Part shown: one piece after another, positions 47,836 to 57,374 of the stretch
Position numbering within the stretch: position 1 is the stretch's first letter
Layout of the letters: every line of letters begins with the position of its first letter
Assembly (NCBI GenBank): GCA_965261645.1
Contig: CBDHDJ010000004.1
Coordinates: 1,488,001-1,552,000 of the forward strand
DNA from: CBDHDJ01 sp965261645
Lineage (GTDB): Bacteria > Pseudomonadota > Alphaproteobacteria > SHVV01
DNA length: 64,000 nt
Reading direction: 5' to 3'
Made by a program: the position numbers and the translations under genes
The notes under the pieces: model-generated
What the model was told of the DNA's origin: nothing
Databases searched by the model: none
The model's input: only the letters and a program-made list of their open reading frames with translations

Positions 47836-49595
47836 TGTGCGGCATCGCCGGGATGATGACGGTGAATGGCGCGTCGCCCGACGAGGCGCTGGTCGCGAGA
47901 ATGGGCGAGGCGCTGGCCCATCGCGGGCCCGACGGGCTCGGTCACTATCTCTCGCGGAACTGTGCGATGGTCCACCGACGGCTCGCCATCATCGATCTCG
48001 AGACCGGCGATCAGCCGCTGCACGGGCCGGGCGGCGTGGCGCTCGTGGCCAACAGCGAAATCTACAATTATCTCGAGCTCCGGGCCGAGCTTGCGGACGC
48101 CCCCTTCGCGACGGTGTCGGACTGCGAGCCGCCGCTCTATCTCTATCGCCGCGATGGCGATGACTTTGCCCGGAGCCTGCGCGGCATGTACGCCATCGCG
48201 CTCCACGATCCGGCCCAGGACCGCCTCGTGCTTGCGCGCGATCCCTTTGGCATCAAGCCGCTTTACTACGTGGAGACGGCCGAGGGGCTCGCGTTCGCGT
48301 CCGAGCCTCAGGCGCTGCTCGCGGCCGAATTGGCGCCCAGGACAATCGATCGGCGCGCCCGGAACGAGCTCTTGCAACTCCAGTTCACGACCGGACCGGA
48401 GACCGTCTTTCCCACCATCCAGCGCGTGCTGCCCGGCGAAACCCTGGTCGTCAGCGCGGGCCGGGTGATCGATCGCCGGCGCCTCGCGGCGCTGCCCGAG
48501 GGCGGGCCGGCGGCGTGGGATGAAGCCGAAGCGTTGCGGCTGCTCGAGACGGCGCTGACCGACAGCGTGTCCGTTCACCAGCGCTCGGACGTGCCCTACG
48601 GCATGTTTCTGTCCGGCGGCATCGACAGCTCGGTGCTGCTTCTCCTGATGGCGCGGCTCAACGAGCGCCCGGTGCGCGCGTTCACCGCCGGCTTCTCGGG
48701 CGGGGTGCCCGACGAGCGGGCCCAGGCCCGCGCCGTCGCTACGGCGGTCGGTGCCGAGCATATCGAGGTCGATGTCGAGGAGGACGATTTCTGGACTCTT
48801 CTGCCCACCATTGCGGCGGCGATGGATGATCCGGCCGCCGACTACGCGATCTTGCCCACCTACAAGCTCGCGCGCCTCGCCGCCGAGGACCTCAAGGTCG
48901 TGCTAACCGGCGAGGGGGGCGATGAGCTATTTGCCGGCTATGGCCGTTATCGCAGCGCGATGCGGCCGTGGTGGCAGGGCGGGCGGGCGATGCGCCCGCG
49001 CGGCATTTTCGATGGTCTCGGTGTCCTCAGGGCCGACGTCAAGGGCTGGCGGGACGGGATCGTCGCGACCGAAAGCACTGCCGCCTCGCCCGAGCGATCA
49101 CAACTCCAGGTCTTGCAGGCGATCGACTGCGCCGATTGGCTGCCGCACGATCTTCTCACCAAACTCGACCGCTGCCTCATGGCGCATGGGCTTGAAGGGC
49201 GAACGCCGATGCTCGATCCCGTCGTCGCCGATGTGGTCTATCGCCTGCCCGATCGGCTCAAGATGCGCAACGGCAAGGGCAAATACCTGCTGCGCCGCTG
49301 GCTCGACGACAACCTGCCCGCGGCCAGCGCGTTTTCCCGCAAGCGGGGTTTCACGGTGCCCGTCGCGGCCTGGATCGAGCGCCGGGCCGGTGAACTCGGG
49401 CCGCTCGTCGCCCGACAACCTGGCGTTCAAGAAGTGTGTCGGCCCGGCCGCGTCGAGGCGCTTTACAAGGCGCGGGGCAAACGCGCCGGCTTTGCCGCCT
49501 GGACGCTGCTCTTCTTCGCGCTGTGGCATCGCCCCCACGTGCTGGGGGTCCGCCCCGAAGGCGATGTCTTTGAAACGCTGGCCGCGGTCCCCTAA
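47835..49595 (+). CDS. asnB: Glutamine-hydrolysing asparagine synthetase-like amidotransferase
   Basis: 586 residues. Cys2 nucleophile (MCGIAGMM) for glutamine hydrolysis, then AHRGPDGLGHY and FGIKPLYY; synthetase domain with the ATP-pyrophosphatase loop FLSGGIDSSVLLLL and VLTGEGGDELFAGYGRYR. The oxyanion-hole segment reads VANSEIYNYLELR, whereas most have NGEIYN. In glycan operons such enzymes often amidate a uronic acid rather than make free asparagine; with three glycosyltransferases ahead in one operon that role is plausible. The gene symbol reflects family only. Confidence 0.9.
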   Translation: MCGIAGMMTVNGASPDEALVARMGEALAHRGPDGLGHYLSRNCAMVHRRLAIIDLETGDQPLHGPGGVALVANSEIYNYLELRAELADAPFATVSDCEPPLYLYRRDGDDFARSLRGMYAIALHDPAQDRLVLARDPFGIKPLYYVETAEGLAFASEPQALLAAELAPRTIDRRARNELLQLQFTTGPETVFPTIQRVLPGETLVVSAGRVIDRRRLAALPEGGPAAWDEAEALRLLETALTDSVSVHQRSDVPYGMFLSGGIDSSVLLLLMARLNERPVRAFTAGFSGGVPDERAQARAVATAVGAEHIEVDVEEDDFWTLLPTIAAAMDDPAADYAILPTYKLARLAAEDLKVVLTGEGGDELFAGYGRYRSAMRPWWQGGRAMRPRGIFDGLGVLRADVKGWRDGIVATESTAASPERSQLQVLQAIDCADWLPHDLLTKLDRCLMAHGLEGRTPMLDPVVADVVYRLPDRLKMRNGKGKYLLRRWLDDNLPAASAFSRKRGFTVPVAAWIERRAGELGPLVARQPGVQEVCRPGRVEALYKARGKRAGFAAWTLLFFALWHRPHVLGVRPEGDVFETLAAVP

Positions 49596-49636
49596 GCTAC
49601 GCAGGACATCGCCGCGCTCACGCCCCACAAGGTTCC

Positions 49637-50974
49637 ATGGCCGACACTTATGATCTCATCATCCGCGACGGCTCGCTCGTCTCGCACCGCGGCATTGAGC
49701 AGGCCGACGTTGCCGTGCTCGACGGGCGGATTGCCGCCATCGGAAAACTTGCAGGCGCGAGCGCGGCGACCGATTTGACCGCGACGGGGCTCCATGTCCT
49801 CCCCGGCGTGATCGATACCCAGGTGCACTTCCGCGAGCCGGGCATGGAGCACAAGGAGGATTGGGAGACCGGCACCAAGGCCGCGGTGCTCGGTGGCGTG
49901 ACCGCTGTCTTCGAGATGCCCAACACCAGGCCCGCGACGGTGGACGAGGAGACGTTCACGGCCAAGCTCAGGAACGCTCGCGGCCGGGTGTGGTGCGACT
50001 ACGCGTTCTACCTCGGTGCGACGCCCGACAATATCGAAGGATTGGCCAGCCTCGAGCAGATGCCGGCCTGCTGTGGCGTCAAGATGTTCATGGGCTCATC
50101 GACCGGCGATCTCTTGGTGGCCGACGACGATACGGTCAAGAACGTGCTCGGCGCAGGCCACCGGCGCATCGCCGTCCATAGCGAGGACGAGGGCCGGCTC
50201 CAGGAGCGGCGGCCCATCGCCGAGGATGGGGGCGATGTGCATCGCCATCCCGAATGGCGCGATGAGATGACCGCATTCTTCGCTACGCGCCGGCTGCTTG
50301 GCCTCGCCCGGCTGATGGGGCGGCGGGTTCATGTGCTGCATGTCTCGACGGCCGAGGAGATTGAGCTGCTCGCCGGCAACAAGGACATCGCCTCGGTCGA
50401 GGTCACGCCACAGCACCTGACCCTGGCGGCACCCGAATGTTACGATCGCTTGGGCACGCTGGCGCAGATGAACCCGCCGATCCGCGCGGCGGGGCACCGC
50501 GATCGGCTATGGCGCGCCGTGCGCGAGGGCATCGTCGACGTGATCGGTTCCGATCACGCGCCGCACACGCTGGAGGAAAAATCCCAACCCTATCCGCAAA
50601 GCCCCTCCGGCATGCCCGGCGTGCAAACTCTGCTACCGATCATGCTCGATCATGTGAATGCCGGTCGGTTGACGCTTTCGACGCTCGTCGATCTGGTGTG
50701 CAGCGCGCCGGCGGCCCTTTTCGGCATCGCCCGCAAGGGGCGCATCGCGGTGGGCCACGACGGCGACTTCACGATCGTCGATCTGGCCCACAAGCACACC
50801 ATCAGCAACGGCGAGATGGCCAGCAAGTGCGGCTGGACGCCCTATGACGGGATGGAGGTTACCGGCTGGCCCATCGCCACGGTGGTGCGCGGCGGGCTCG
50901 TCATGATGGAGGGCGAGCTCATCGGCGAGCCGCGCGGCGCGCGCATGCACTTCGGCGAGGCGCTATCGCTCTGA
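49637..50974 (+). CDS. Dihydroorotase (class I, PyrC-like amidohydrolase)
   Basis: 445-residue amidohydrolase-fold enzyme, expected to interconvert carbamoyl aspartate and dihydroorotate in pyrimidine synthesis. Metal-site and family motifs: PGVIDTQVHFREPGMEHKED, FEMPNTRPATV, the carbamylated Lys region GVKMFMGSSTGDL, HSEDEGRL, VHVLHVSTAEEI and IGSDHAPHTLEEKS. The Q in DTQVHF is usual for this alphaproteobacterial subgroup as I recall. Members of the allantoinase/hydantoinase branch are the main alternative. Intact. Confidence 0.87.
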   Translation: MADTYDLIIRDGSLVSHRGIEQADVAVLDGRIAAIGKLAGASAATDLTATGLHVLPGVIDTQVHFREPGMEHKEDWETGTKAAVLGGVTAVFEMPNTRPATVDEETFTAKLRNARGRVWCDYAFYLGATPDNIEGLASLEQMPACCGVKMFMGSSTGDLLVADDDTVKNVLGAGHRRIAVHSEDEGRLQERRPIAEDGGDVHRHPEWRDEMTAFFATRRLLGLARLMGRRVHVLHVSTAEEIELLAGNKDIASVEVTPQHLTLAAPECYDRLGTLAQMNPPIRAAGHRDRLWRAVREGIVDVIGSDHAPHTLEEKSQPYPQSPSGMPGVQTLLPIMLDHVNAGRLTLSTLVDLVCSAPAALFGIARKGRIAVGHDGDFTIVDLAHKHTISNGEMASKCGWTPYDGMEVTGWPIATVVRGGLVMMEGELIGEPRGARMHFGEALSL

Positions 50975-51009
50975 AAAGTTGAAGGCCCAACCAACCGGCG
51001 GGTGTGGTA

Positions 51010-51501
51010 TCAGAAGACGCGCGCTCTCAAGTCCAAGGTGCCGATGCCGACGGCTACGTTGAGGCCCTTGAAGCCGCTGACCGACACCGGCACGAGCTTG
51101 AGGCCGTTGCCGCCGACCAACACGGTCACGCCGGCGCCGTAGACCGCCGATACCTCGGCCGAAGCCTGGAGATAGCTGCCCTCCATTGACGATTTGTCGA
51201 GGTCGGACTTGACGCTGGCAAGGACCGTCCACAGCATGACCCCGCTCTTGACGAACCCGATATCGATGCCATAGCGCTTGATCTTGCCGGTGAAGCGTTG
51301 CTCGAAAGATCTGTCCGTGGTCTCGAAAACGCAGTCCACGTTCCGGGTCGAGCCGAAGATGAAACTGACGCCGCCGGCCACGTCACAACGCAGATAACCG
51401 AGTTCCACCTCACCCTGCGCGCGGGCGGATTGGGTATCGATCGCGAGGCCCAGCACGAGGGCCAACACGACCCCGGCGATCAGTGTCATGCGAGAGGCCA
51501 T
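51010..51501 (-). CDS. Exported DUF992 protein
   Basis: 163 residues with a signal peptide (LIAGVVLALVLGLAI then TQSARAQG). The mature domain follows DUF992: VELGYLRCDVAGGVSFIFGS, CVFETTD, RFTGKIKRYGIDIGF and a glycine-rich beta C-terminus (VSAVYGAGVTVLVGG). Two Cys could form a disulfide. Periplasmic; function unknown. Divergent from the thiolase gene. Confidence 0.88.
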   Translation of the reverse strand: MASRMTLIAGVVLALVLGLAIDTQSARAQGEVELGYLRCDVAGGVSFIFGSTRNVDCVFETTDRSFEQRFTGKIKRYGIDIGFVKSGVMLWTVLASVKSDLDKSSMEGSYLQASAEVSAVYGAGVTVLVGGNGLKLVPVSVSGFKGLNVAVGIGTLDLRARVF

Positions 51502-51806
51502 GGCGCTTCCTCTTTCTGTTCTATCGTGAGCACGCCGGGCGGGCCGGCATCATGGAGGGGCGCGGTACTGTGGCGGCGTTCGCGTGAGGTTGTCAACCGA
51601 GCCGAGTAGCGCTTGAGCAGGAAGCGCTGCGTTCACACCATTGTGTGAGTCGCAGGGATCGGGCGGCCTGGTCGTCACCCGGTCGCGATCCCATCTATGA
51701 GGCCGGTAGCATGACGGTGCGAGTGGGTCGCTGCCTTCGGTTGGAGGCTGACCTGGGGCCGAGGAGTTTGTTATGCTCGGGCTGGAGCCGCGAGGAGGAC
51801 GACACC
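51502..51806. promoter_or_regulatory. Divergent intergenic region with strong hairpin potential
   Basis: 305 bp without a gene. AGCGCTT/AAGCGCT pair at 51608-51628 around GAGCAGG. Next to it, CTGCG-T-TCACAC-CATT-GTGTGA-GT-CGCAG forms an 11-bp interrupted stem at 51627-51655, and GGGATCG/CGATCCC can pair further on. No T-run follows. They may be operators or a structured leader of the thiolase operon; there is no motif I recognise. Confidence 0.4.
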
Positions 51807-52973
51807 ATGACCGGATGCATTGTGGGTTGGGGACATACCAAATTCGGCAAGCTCGAGGAGATGACCCTCGAGGACTTGATCTTGTCGGCCGCCGGCGAGG
51901 CGCTCGCCGACGCCGGCGTCGAGCCTGGCGAGATCGATGAGATCTTTCTCGGCACCTACAACGGCGGCATGGACGTGCAGGAATTCCCCGCCTCGCTGGT
52001 GCTCAACCTCGATGACAGCCTACGGTTCAAGCCCGCGACCCGGGTGGAGAACGCCTGTGCGACCGGCTCGGCGGCGATTCATGAGGGCCTCAACGCCATC
52101 GGCGCCAAGCGGGCGCGCACCGTGCTCGTGGTCGGCGTCGAGAAGATGACCGCGGTGGCCATGCCCGATGTGACCGAGGCGCTGGCGCGTTGCAGCTACT
52201 ACGCGGAGGAAGCGAGCCAAGGCATGACCTTCCCTGGCATGTTCGCCCAGATGATGCAGCAGTATTTCCAACGCTACGGCGACAAGTCCGACGCGCTGGC
52301 CCGTATCGCCGCGAAGAACCACAGGAGCGGCGCCGACAATCCGCTGGCCCATATACAGAAGGATCTCGGCTACGAATTCTGCCGCACGGTCTCCGACAAG
52401 AACCCGATCGTGGCATCGCCGCTCCGGCGCACCGATTGCTCCATGGTGTCGGACGGCGCCGCCGCCCTGGTGCTCACCGATGTCGAGACCGCGCTCGCCA
52501 TGGACAAGGCGATCGTCTTCCGCGCCGCCCAGCACGTGAACGATATCCTGCCGATGAGCAAGCGCGATGTCCTGGCCATGGAGGGGCCGGCGCGGGCCTG
52601 GGCCCAGGCGCTCGAGGAGGCGCGCATCGCGCTCGAGGATCTCAGTCTGGTCGAGAGTCACGACTGCTTCACCATCGCCGAGCTTCTCGAATACGAGGCC
52701 ATGGGGCTGACGGCGCAGGGCGACGGTGCGCGCGCCATCGAGGAGGGGTGGACCGAGCCCGACGGCAAGCTGCCCGTCAACCCTTCGGGTGGGCTCAAAG
52801 CCAAGGGCCATCCGATCGGCGCCACCGGCATCTCGATGCACGTCATGGCGGCCAAGCAGCTCGATGGCAGCGCGGCGAAGCTGCAGATTCCGGGCGCCAA
52901 ACTCGCCGGCGTGTTCAATATGGGCGGCGCGGCGGTGGCCAACTACGTGAGCATTCTCGAGCGCTTGCGTTAA
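51807..52973 (+). CDS. Thiolase-family acetyl-CoA acetyltransferase-like protein
   Basis: 388 residues from ATG 51807 behind GAGGAGG. Thiolase fold of the SCP2-thiolase-like branch: nucleophile Cys in RVENACATGSAAIHEGL, VESHDCFTIAELLEYEAMG, and the C-terminal GGLKAKGHPIGATGISM with catalytic His. It would cleave or form beta-ketoacyl-CoA. Followed at 36 bp by an acyl-CoA ligase and then a YhdH-type reductase, suggesting one acyl-CoA catabolic unit. The substrate is not determinable. Confidence 0.92.
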   Translation: MTGCIVGWGHTKFGKLEEMTLEDLILSAAGEALADAGVEPGEIDEIFLGTYNGGMDVQEFPASLVLNLDDSLRFKPATRVENACATGSAAIHEGLNAIGAKRARTVLVVGVEKMTAVAMPDVTEALARCSYYAEEASQGMTFPGMFAQMMQQYFQRYGDKSDALARIAAKNHRSGADNPLAHIQKDLGYEFCRTVSDKNPIVASPLRRTDCSMVSDGAAALVLTDVETALAMDKAIVFRAAQHVNDILPMSKRDVLAMEGPARAWAQALEEARIALEDLSLVESHDCFTIAELLEYEAMGLTAQGDGARAIEEGWTEPDGKLPVNPSGGLKAKGHPIGATGISMHVMAAKQLDGSAAKLQIPGAKLAGVFNMGGAAVANYVSILERLR

Positions 52974-53009
52974 GCCCTCTATCGCCAAACCTCAGTGTAC
53001 GGGGAGGAC

Positions 53010-54596
53010 ATGCGAGGCACGCTCAACGTCGGCCGGATGATCGCCAATACGGCGCGGCTCCATCCCGATCGCCCGGGCGTGGTGCGCGGCAATCAGGCAT
53101 GGACCTGGCGCGAGCTCAATGAGCGCACCAATGCCATGGTGGCGGCGCTCAAGGGACTGGGGATCGGCAAGGGCGACCGCATCGTCGTCTTCTCGCGCAA
53201 CACGCCGCAGATGTTCGAGAGCATGTGGGCGACGTTCAAGTCGGGCGCGGTGTGGGTCGCCTGCAACTTTCGCCTGGCGCCACCCGAGCTCGCCTACATC
53301 GCGAGCAATTGCGGCGCCTCCGCGATGATCTATGACGAGGGGTTCGAGGCGCACGTTGATGCCGCCCGCGCGGAGGCGCCGAGCCTCAAGCACGTCATCG
53401 CCATGGCCGCGCCGCGCGATGGCGAGGCGAGCTTCTACGATCTGGTGGCCAAGCATCAGGGCGCGCCCGACTGGGAGGAAGAAGTCACCGCCGGTGATCC
53501 GGCCTGGCACTTCTATACCTCGGGCACCACCGGCCGCTCCAAGGGCGCCATCCTGACGCACGGCGTGCTCGGCTTCATGACCACCAGCATGATCGCCGAT
53601 CTCATGCCCGACCTCGGCCACGAGGATGTCGCCCTCGTCGTCGCGCCGCTCTCCCATGGCGCCGGCGCCCATACGTTGCCACAGGTCGCCCGGGGCGCCA
53701 CATCGGTGCTTCTCGATTCGCATCAGTTCGACGTCGAGGAATGCTGGCGGCTGATCGAGGAGCACCGCATCAGCAATATGTTCACCGTGCCGACCATCGT
53801 GAAGTTGCTGGTCGAGCATCCGGCGGTCGACAAGTATGATCATTCCTCGCTGCGCCATGTCGTTTATGCCGGCGCACCGATGTACCGCGAGGATCAGAAG
53901 ACGGCGCTCAACAAGCTCGGCAACGTCTTCGTCCAGTATTACGGCATGGGCGAGGTGCCGGGCTGCATCACCGTTCTGCCGCCATACATGCACACCGTCG
54001 ACGACGATGATCCGATGGCCAAGCCCGGTACGGCGGGCCTCGCGCGCACCGGCATGGATGTGGGCATCCGCGATGAGCAAGGCAACCGCCTCGGGCCCAA
54101 CGAGCCGGGCGAGATCTGCGTGCGTGGCCCGGCGGTGTTGAAGGGTTATTTCGAAAACCCCGAGGCCGACGCCAAAGTCTTCAAGGACGGCTGGTTTCAC
54201 ACCGGCGATCTTGGTCATGTCGACGAGCAGGGCTTCGTGTTTCTCACCGGCCGCGCCTCCGATATGTACATTTCCGGCGGCACCAACATCTACCCGCGCG
54301 AAATCGAGGAGGTGCTGGTGACCCATCCGGCGATCTCGGAAGCCGCCGTGCTCGGCGTGGCCGACCCGAAATGGGGTGAATCGGGCGTCGCCATCGTGGT
54401 CAACACCGCGGGCCAGAGCGTGACGGCCGACGAGCTTGCGGCCTTTCTCGACGGCCGCATCGCGCGCTACAAACTGCCCAAGCGCTACTTTTTCTGGGAC
54501 GAGGTGCCGAAATCCGCCTATGGCAAGGTGCCCAAGCACTTGATCCGTGACGAAATCTACAAGCGCGGCGAGCTTGTCGAGGGCGAGCCACTGTGA
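53010..54596 (+). CDS. Acyl-CoA ligase (AMP-forming)
   Basis: 528 residues from ATG 53010 directly after GGGGAGG; an in-frame GTG at 52995 lies ahead of that site. Adenylation motifs: FYTSGTTGRSKGAILTH, YAGAPMYREDQKTAL, YYGMGEVPG, TGDLGHVDEQGFVFLTGRASD and C-terminal Lys in PKSAYGKVPKHLIRDE. Resembles benzoate/feruloyl or fatty acyl-CoA ligases. It activates a carboxylate for the thiolase-containing operon. Stop to next start is 7 bp. Confidence 0.93.
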   Translation: MRGTLNVGRMIANTARLHPDRPGVVRGNQAWTWRELNERTNAMVAALKGLGIGKGDRIVVFSRNTPQMFESMWATFKSGAVWVACNFRLAPPELAYIASNCGASAMIYDEGFEAHVDAARAEAPSLKHVIAMAAPRDGEASFYDLVAKHQGAPDWEEEVTAGDPAWHFYTSGTTGRSKGAILTHGVLGFMTTSMIADLMPDLGHEDVALVVAPLSHGAGAHTLPQVARGATSVLLDSHQFDVEECWRLIEEHRISNMFTVPTIVKLLVEHPAVDKYDHSSLRHVVYAGAPMYREDQKTALNKLGNVFVQYYGMGEVPGCITVLPPYMHTVDDDDPMAKPGTAGLARTGMDVGIRDEQGNRLGPNEPGEICVRGPAVLKGYFENPEADAKVFKDGWFHTGDLGHVDEQGFVFLTGRASDMYISGGTNIYPREIEEVLVTHPAISEAAVLGVADPKWGESGVAIVVNTAGQSVTADELAAFLDGRIARYKLPKRYFFWDEVPKSAYGKVPKHLIRDEIYKRGELVEGEPL

Positions 54597-54603
54597 GGGA
54601 CCG

Positions 54604-55599
54604 ATGACCGAGACGTTCCGCGCCCTGGTGGCCGAAGAGGTCGATGGCAAGAGCCGATCCTCGTTCAAGGATCTCAGCACCGCCCAGCTGACCGAAGGCG
54701 AAGTGACCATCGTCGTCCAGTACTCCACCGTGAACTACAAGGATGGCCTCGCGGTAACTGGCAAGGGCAAGATCGCCCGCCGCTTTCCGATGATCTGCGG
54801 CATCGATCTCGCCGGCACGGTCGAGCAGTCCGACTCAGCCGACTTCAAGCCCGGCGATGAGGTGCTGTGCGTCGGTTGTGGCCTGAGCGAGACCATCTGG
54901 GGCGGCTATGCCGAGAAGGCGCGGCTGCCGGCATCCTGCGTGGTGCCGCTACCGGCCAAAATGAGCCTCAGGCAGGCGATGGCCATCGGTACCGCCGGCT
55001 TCACCTCGATGCTGGCCGTGATGGCGCTCGAGCACATGAGCATCACGCCGGGCGAGAACGAGGTGCTGGTCACCGGGGCCGGCGGCGGGGTGGGCAGCAT
55101 CGCCGTCGCGCTCTTGGCCGCCAACGGCTACAAGGTCGCGGCCTCGACCGGCCGGGCGGAGATTCACGATTACCTCCGGTCCCTCGGCGCGGCCACCATC
55201 ATCGCCCGCGACGAGCTCGCCACGCCCTCTGGCCGGCCGCTCGATTCCGAGCGCTGGGCCGGCGGTATCGATTCGGTGGGCGGCGAAACACTGGCCTCGC
55301 TCTTGCGCGGCACCGCCACTAATGGTGCCGTCGCCGCGTGCGGGCTCGCCGGCGGCGTCGACATTCCGACTACCGTCATGCCGTTTATCTTGCGCGGCGT
55401 CAGCCTGATTGGCGTGAACTCGCTGACCATGTCGCTCGAGGCCCGCGCCACGGCCTGGCGACGGCTCGATGCGGAGCTCGCCAAGGATACCCTCGAGAGC
55501 ATCACCAGCGAGGCGTCCCTCGACGACGTGCCGCGGCTGGCGGAAGAGATTCTCAAGGGTCAGATCCGCGGCCGCGTCGTGGTCAATGTGAACGGCTGA
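54604..55599 (+). CDS. Acryloyl-CoA reductase/quinone oxidoreductase, YhdH/AcuI family
   Basis: 331-residue zinc-less medium-chain dehydrogenase/reductase from ATG 54604. Motifs: NYKDGLAVTGKGKI, FPMICGIDLAGTV, the NADPH-binding VLVTGAGGGVGSIAVALLA, and GSNSL-type end segment (LIGVNSLTMSLEAR). AcuI reduces acryloyl-CoA to propionyl-CoA, which protects cells from this electrophile. Location after acyl-CoA ligase and thiolase fits removal of an enoyl-CoA. Intact. Confidence 0.93.
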   Translation: MTETFRALVAEEVDGKSRSSFKDLSTAQLTEGEVTIVVQYSTVNYKDGLAVTGKGKIARRFPMICGIDLAGTVEQSDSADFKPGDEVLCVGCGLSETIWGGYAEKARLPASCVVPLPAKMSLRQAMAIGTAGFTSMLAVMALEHMSITPGENEVLVTGAGGGVGSIAVALLAANGYKVAASTGRAEIHDYLRSLGAATIIARDELATPSGRPLDSERWAGGIDSVGGETLASLLRGTATNGAVAACGLAGGVDIPTTVMPFILRGVSLIGVNSLTMSLEARATAWRRLDAELAKDTLESITSEASLDDVPRLAEEILKGQIRGRVVVNVNG

Positions 55600-55603
55600 A
55601 CAG

Positions 55604-56389
55604 CTAGGGGTCGCGAGCTTCTCGGCCGCGGGCGATGAAGTCCAGGTTGGCGAAATCGGCTTTGCCATAGACCAGCTCGTCGCCCTCCAGCGTCTGCACG
55701 CTGCCACCGGCGGCGGCGAGGACGGCGTGGCCGGCGGCGGTATCCCATTCCATGGTGCGGCCGAAGCGGGGGTAGAGGTCGGCCTCGCCGGCTGCAATCA
55801 GGCAGAACTTGAGGGCGCTGCCCGCGGTGGTGAGGCGGGTGACGTCGAGGCTCCCGATATAGGCCTCGGTGCGCGGATTGCCGTGCGAACGGCTGGCAGC
55901 GACGATCAGACCGCGATCGGGCAGAGGCCGCGCGGCGATGGCCTGGGCGCCGCTCCCGTCGTCCTCCACGAAGGCCTCATCCGGCCCCCAGGCAAAATAG
56001 AGAAGATCCCGTGCCGGGAGGTAGACCACGCCGAGACGCGGCGCGTTCTCCGCGACCAGCGCAATGTTGACTGTGAACTCGCCATTGCGGCTGAGGAATT
56101 CCTTGGTGCCGTCCAGGGGATCGACGAGCCAGAAGGGCCCCCCGGTGACGGACGGGATCCGGCCGCGTTCGACCTGTTCCTCGGCGATGATGGGGATGTC
56201 CGGCGTCAGGCCGGTAAGCGCCGCGACGATCAGTTCCTCGGCCGCCTCATCGGCCGCCGTCACGGGTGAACGATCGGCTTTTTCACGGATCACGCCCGGG
56301 TCATTGTAATGCGCCATGATCGCTTCGCCGGCCGCGCGCGCGGTCTCGCAAATGGCTTGGGTTAGAGCTTTGGCGTCGGCTGCGTTCAC
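55604..56389 (-). CDS. cysQ: 3'(2'),5'-bisphosphate nucleotidase
   Basis: 261 residues from GTG 56389, 8 bp after GAGGAG. Removes the 3'-phosphate of PAP/PAPS during sulfate assimilation. Li-sensitive phosphatase motifs: AADEAAEELIVAAL, IIAEEQ, the metal site WLVDPLDGTKEFLSRNGEFTV-like segment (DPLDGTKEF) and EWDTAAGHAVLAAAGG. Length and C-terminus are normal. Converges on the YhdH gene with 4 bp between. Confidence 0.94.
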   Translation of the reverse strand: MNAADAKALTQAICETARAAGEAIMAHYNDPGVIREKADRSPVTAADEAAEELIVAALTGLTPDIPIIAEEQVERGRIPSVTGGPFWLVDPLDGTKEFLSRNGEFTVNIALVAENAPRLGVVYLPARDLLYFAWGPDEAFVEDDGSGAQAIAARPLPDRGLIVAASRSHGNPRTEAYIGSLDVTRLTTAGSALKFCLIAAGEADLYPRFGRTMEWDTAAGHAVLAAAGGSVQTLEGDELVYGKADFANLDFIARGREARDP

Positions 56390-56575
56390 GGATCGACTCC
56401 TCGGATACGGAGGGCTATAGCGTGGGGCGGGGCAGCGGACAAGCGGCGGATTGAAGATCGCGGCGGCGAGGACCGGTACCGGTGGCAGCAGATGCCCAGT
56501 CAGGTTGTCCAATTCTTAAGTGTTTTCGCCTTACAACGATTCACTTCGGAATAACGTTTCAACGGACTTTTCGTC

Positions 56576-56947
56576 ATGCCCAGCGTCCTGGTGATCGACG
56601 ATGATCCTGGCATTCGCGCCTTCGTGCGGTCGATTTTGCAGAATGAAGGCTTCGAGGTTGCAGAGGCCGAGAACGGACTGGTGGGGTTCGATCTCTACTG
56701 CACCCACCCGAGCGGCGTGGTGCTGACCGATATCTTCATGCCAGAGGGCGATGGCATGGAGACGATCCGCAATCTCTGCCATGCCGATCCCGACGTGAGG
56801 ATCGTGGCCATGTCGGGCGCCATCTATGAGGGAGCCGTGAAATTTCTCGATTTTGCCGGCAAGCTCGGCGCGAAACGCACGCTCCGCAAGCCGTTCCGGC
56901 AGGCGCAGCTCGTCGAAACGCTGCGCGGCGTGCTGGCTGACGCCTGA
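56576..56947 (+). CDS. Single-domain response regulator (CheY-like)
   Basis: 123 residues. Receiver fold: acidic pocket LVIDDDP, phospho-acceptor Asp in VVLTDIFMPEGDGMETI, Thr/Ser switch VAMSGA and Lys in LRKPFR. No output domain, so it acts through protein contact. First of three signalling genes in a row (next start 34 bp downstream). Its cognate kinase is not in the window. Confidence 0.93.
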   Translation: MPSVLVIDDDPGIRAFVRSILQNEGFEVAEAENGLVGFDLYCTHPSGVVLTDIFMPEGDGMETIRNLCHADPDVRIVAMSGAIYEGAVKFLDFAGKLGAKRTLRKPFRQAQLVETLRGVLADA

Positions 56948-56981
56948 CCCGCTCGCGCCCAACTCCCGAAGGAGTCCCCCT

Positions 56982-57374
56982 GTGACGATCCCGCGTCTCA
57001 AACGCATCCTCTATGTCGACGATGAGCCGGACATCAGGACCGTGGCCAAGCTCGCGCTCGAAGCCATGGGCGGATTCGAGGTCGAGCTCTGCGAATCGGG
57101 CTACGAGGCGCTCGACAAGGTGGCCGCGTTCCGGCCCGACCTCGTTCTTCTCGATGTCATGATGCCGGGTATGGACGGGCCCGAGACGTTGTCAAAGCTG
57201 CGCGGCTTCCCCGCGGTAGCCGACGTGCCGGTGATCTTCCTCACGGCGAAGGTGCAAAAGCACGAGGTCGCCAACTACCGCGAGATCGGCGCCATCGACG
57301 TCATCGCCAAACCCTTCGATCCCGCGGCGCTGCCCGTGACCATCGAGCAGATGTGGACGCGCCACCATGACTGA
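56982..57374 (+). CDS. Single-domain response regulator
   Basis: 130 residues from GTG 56982 after AAGGAG. Receiver residues: ILYVDDEPDIRT, phospho-acceptor in LVLLDVMMPGMDGPETL, IFLTAKVQ and AKPFDP with the conserved Lys. It overlaps the following Hpt gene start by 8 bp. Together these make a likely phosphorelay of receivers and an Hpt protein. Confidence 0.92.
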   Translation: MTIPRLKRILYVDDEPDIRTVAKLALEAMGGFEVELCESGYEALDKVAAFRPDLVLLDVMMPGMDGPETLSKLRGFPAVADVPVIFLTAKVQKHEVANYREIGAIDVIAKPFDPAALPVTIEQMWTRHHD

